In this document: one piece after another, positions 63,296 through 64,000 of the stretch | Numbering within the stretch: the first letter of the stretch is position 1 | Layout of the letters: the number at the start of each line of letters is the position of its first letter | Notes under the pieces: model-generated | Told to the model about the DNA's origin: nothing | Seen by the model: only the letters and a program-made list of their open reading frames with translations | Database searches by the model: none | DNA from: Actinostola sp. cb2023 | Lineage: Eukaryota; Cnidaria; Anthozoa; Actiniaria; Actinostolidae | Length of the DNA: 64,000 nt | Assembly: GCA_033675265.1 (NCBI GenBank) | Contig: JAUJYZ010001058.1 | Location: forward strand, 2,445,001 to 2,509,000 | Direction of reading: 5' to 3' | Made by a program: the position numbers and the translations under genes

Positions 63296-64000
63296 TTCGT
63301 GACGGCGCAAAGATCCCAATCCCTTTGGGCCGCCACGCAGGCTAATATATATCAATATTCATTCCAAAACAGGATTGAAGTGATAATGCAAAATGAAAAT
63401 GAAACCTCTTTTTTCGTTTTCTGCAATACGTCAGTTTTGCTTCTCCAAGAAAAGCCAGCAGGCGTACGAGAAGAGTGCATACACAGTTTGCTCTATGGAA
63501 ATACACTTATCTACGCTCGTGAAACTTCATAGCAATTGCAGTGAAACTTCATAGCAATTTTAATTATGAGTTAAACGTTAACAAGTTTTTAGAAGAGGCT
63601 TTTCAAAGTGCTCTCACGTGCACTGTTTGCTTGACAACTGAATAGGATTCTCTCCACCAAATTTCAGGCGGTTTTTCTTCACTCTCGAGGTTTCATCTAC
63701 TGAGCCAAATCCCCAGTTCAACAGCTGCATCAATTGTGGTCAAATTGAAATGTTCACAAAGGTTACGAAGAAGGAAAACCATTGGCCAGTACGTTATATA
63801 GCCATCGATTGTAACTCCCAAAGTCTCAATCTTGGACTAACTGAGTATTTTGCCTTCTTTTTTTCACAGCAGATACACCTAATTGCAAAAAGGTTGTCCA
63901 CCTCGGAAAAGCACATTTACACATTTGCACATTTACACATTTGCACTTTTACAAGTGCTGAAATACAACTATCCACCTGAAATCTTCTGTATAATAATAA
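63296..64000. other. No gene seen at the right end
   Basis: Short open frames at 63299 and 63750 have no recognisable motifs or splice context. Nothing else is supported. Confidence 0.5.

Overview
The window is eukaryotic. It holds several genes split by introns with canonical GT/AG junctions, very abundant micro- and minisatellites, and many short inverted-repeat (foldback or MITE-like) elements, and it is AT-rich. No gene fixes the species. A trehalose-6-phosphate synthase gene, a PIN-like transposon protein of a kind I associate with cnidarian genomes, and the general repeat style point to a marine invertebrate, most likely a cnidarian. That assignment is inference. Exon models were built by hand from splice sites, reading phase and comparison among paralogues inside the window; there is no transcript evidence. 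Layout: (1) 1-40.2 kb is a cluster of three paralogous genes of one family that I do not recognise. Gene 1 (1-11481, minus) runs off the left edge. Gene 2 (13955-23544, minus) is complete in 12 exons, about 632 residues. Gene 3 (25297-40208, plus) is complete in 9 exons, about 599 residues, and lies head-to-head with gene 2. All three begin with a signal peptide. In all three a dibasic pair followed by glycine stands immediately before a hydrophobic or amphipathic segment. Most exon sizes and phases are shared. The products look like secreted, processed, mainly helical proteins. (2) 40.2-45.2 kb is intergenic and made of stacked elements: a 31-bp minisatellite, two elements whose relatives occur elsewhere in the window, and a composite element containing a tRNA-like sequence and telomere-like repeats. 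(3) 45.3-50.8 kb, minus strand, is a trehalose-6-phosphate synthase gene of 8 visible exons, with synthase motifs but no phosphatase domain. (4) 51.3-60.0 kb is a DNA transposon-like unit of about 8.7 kb bounded by 322-bp terminal inverted repeats. It carries a broken gene with cysteine/histidine modules and a C-terminal PIN/FEN-like nuclease signature, and it has secondary insertions. (5) 60.0-64.0 kb has microsatellites and two short elements but no gene that I can support. The introns and spacers carry most of the repeats. Notable are a 1.4-kb palindrome, a 100-bp array of 13 copies, an 82-bp array of several kb interrupted by a 1.2-kb element, and a strongly G-rich minisatellite. The most interesting signals are the unrecognised secreted gene family with its conserved dibasic junction, and the large TIR element with the nuclease-like protein.
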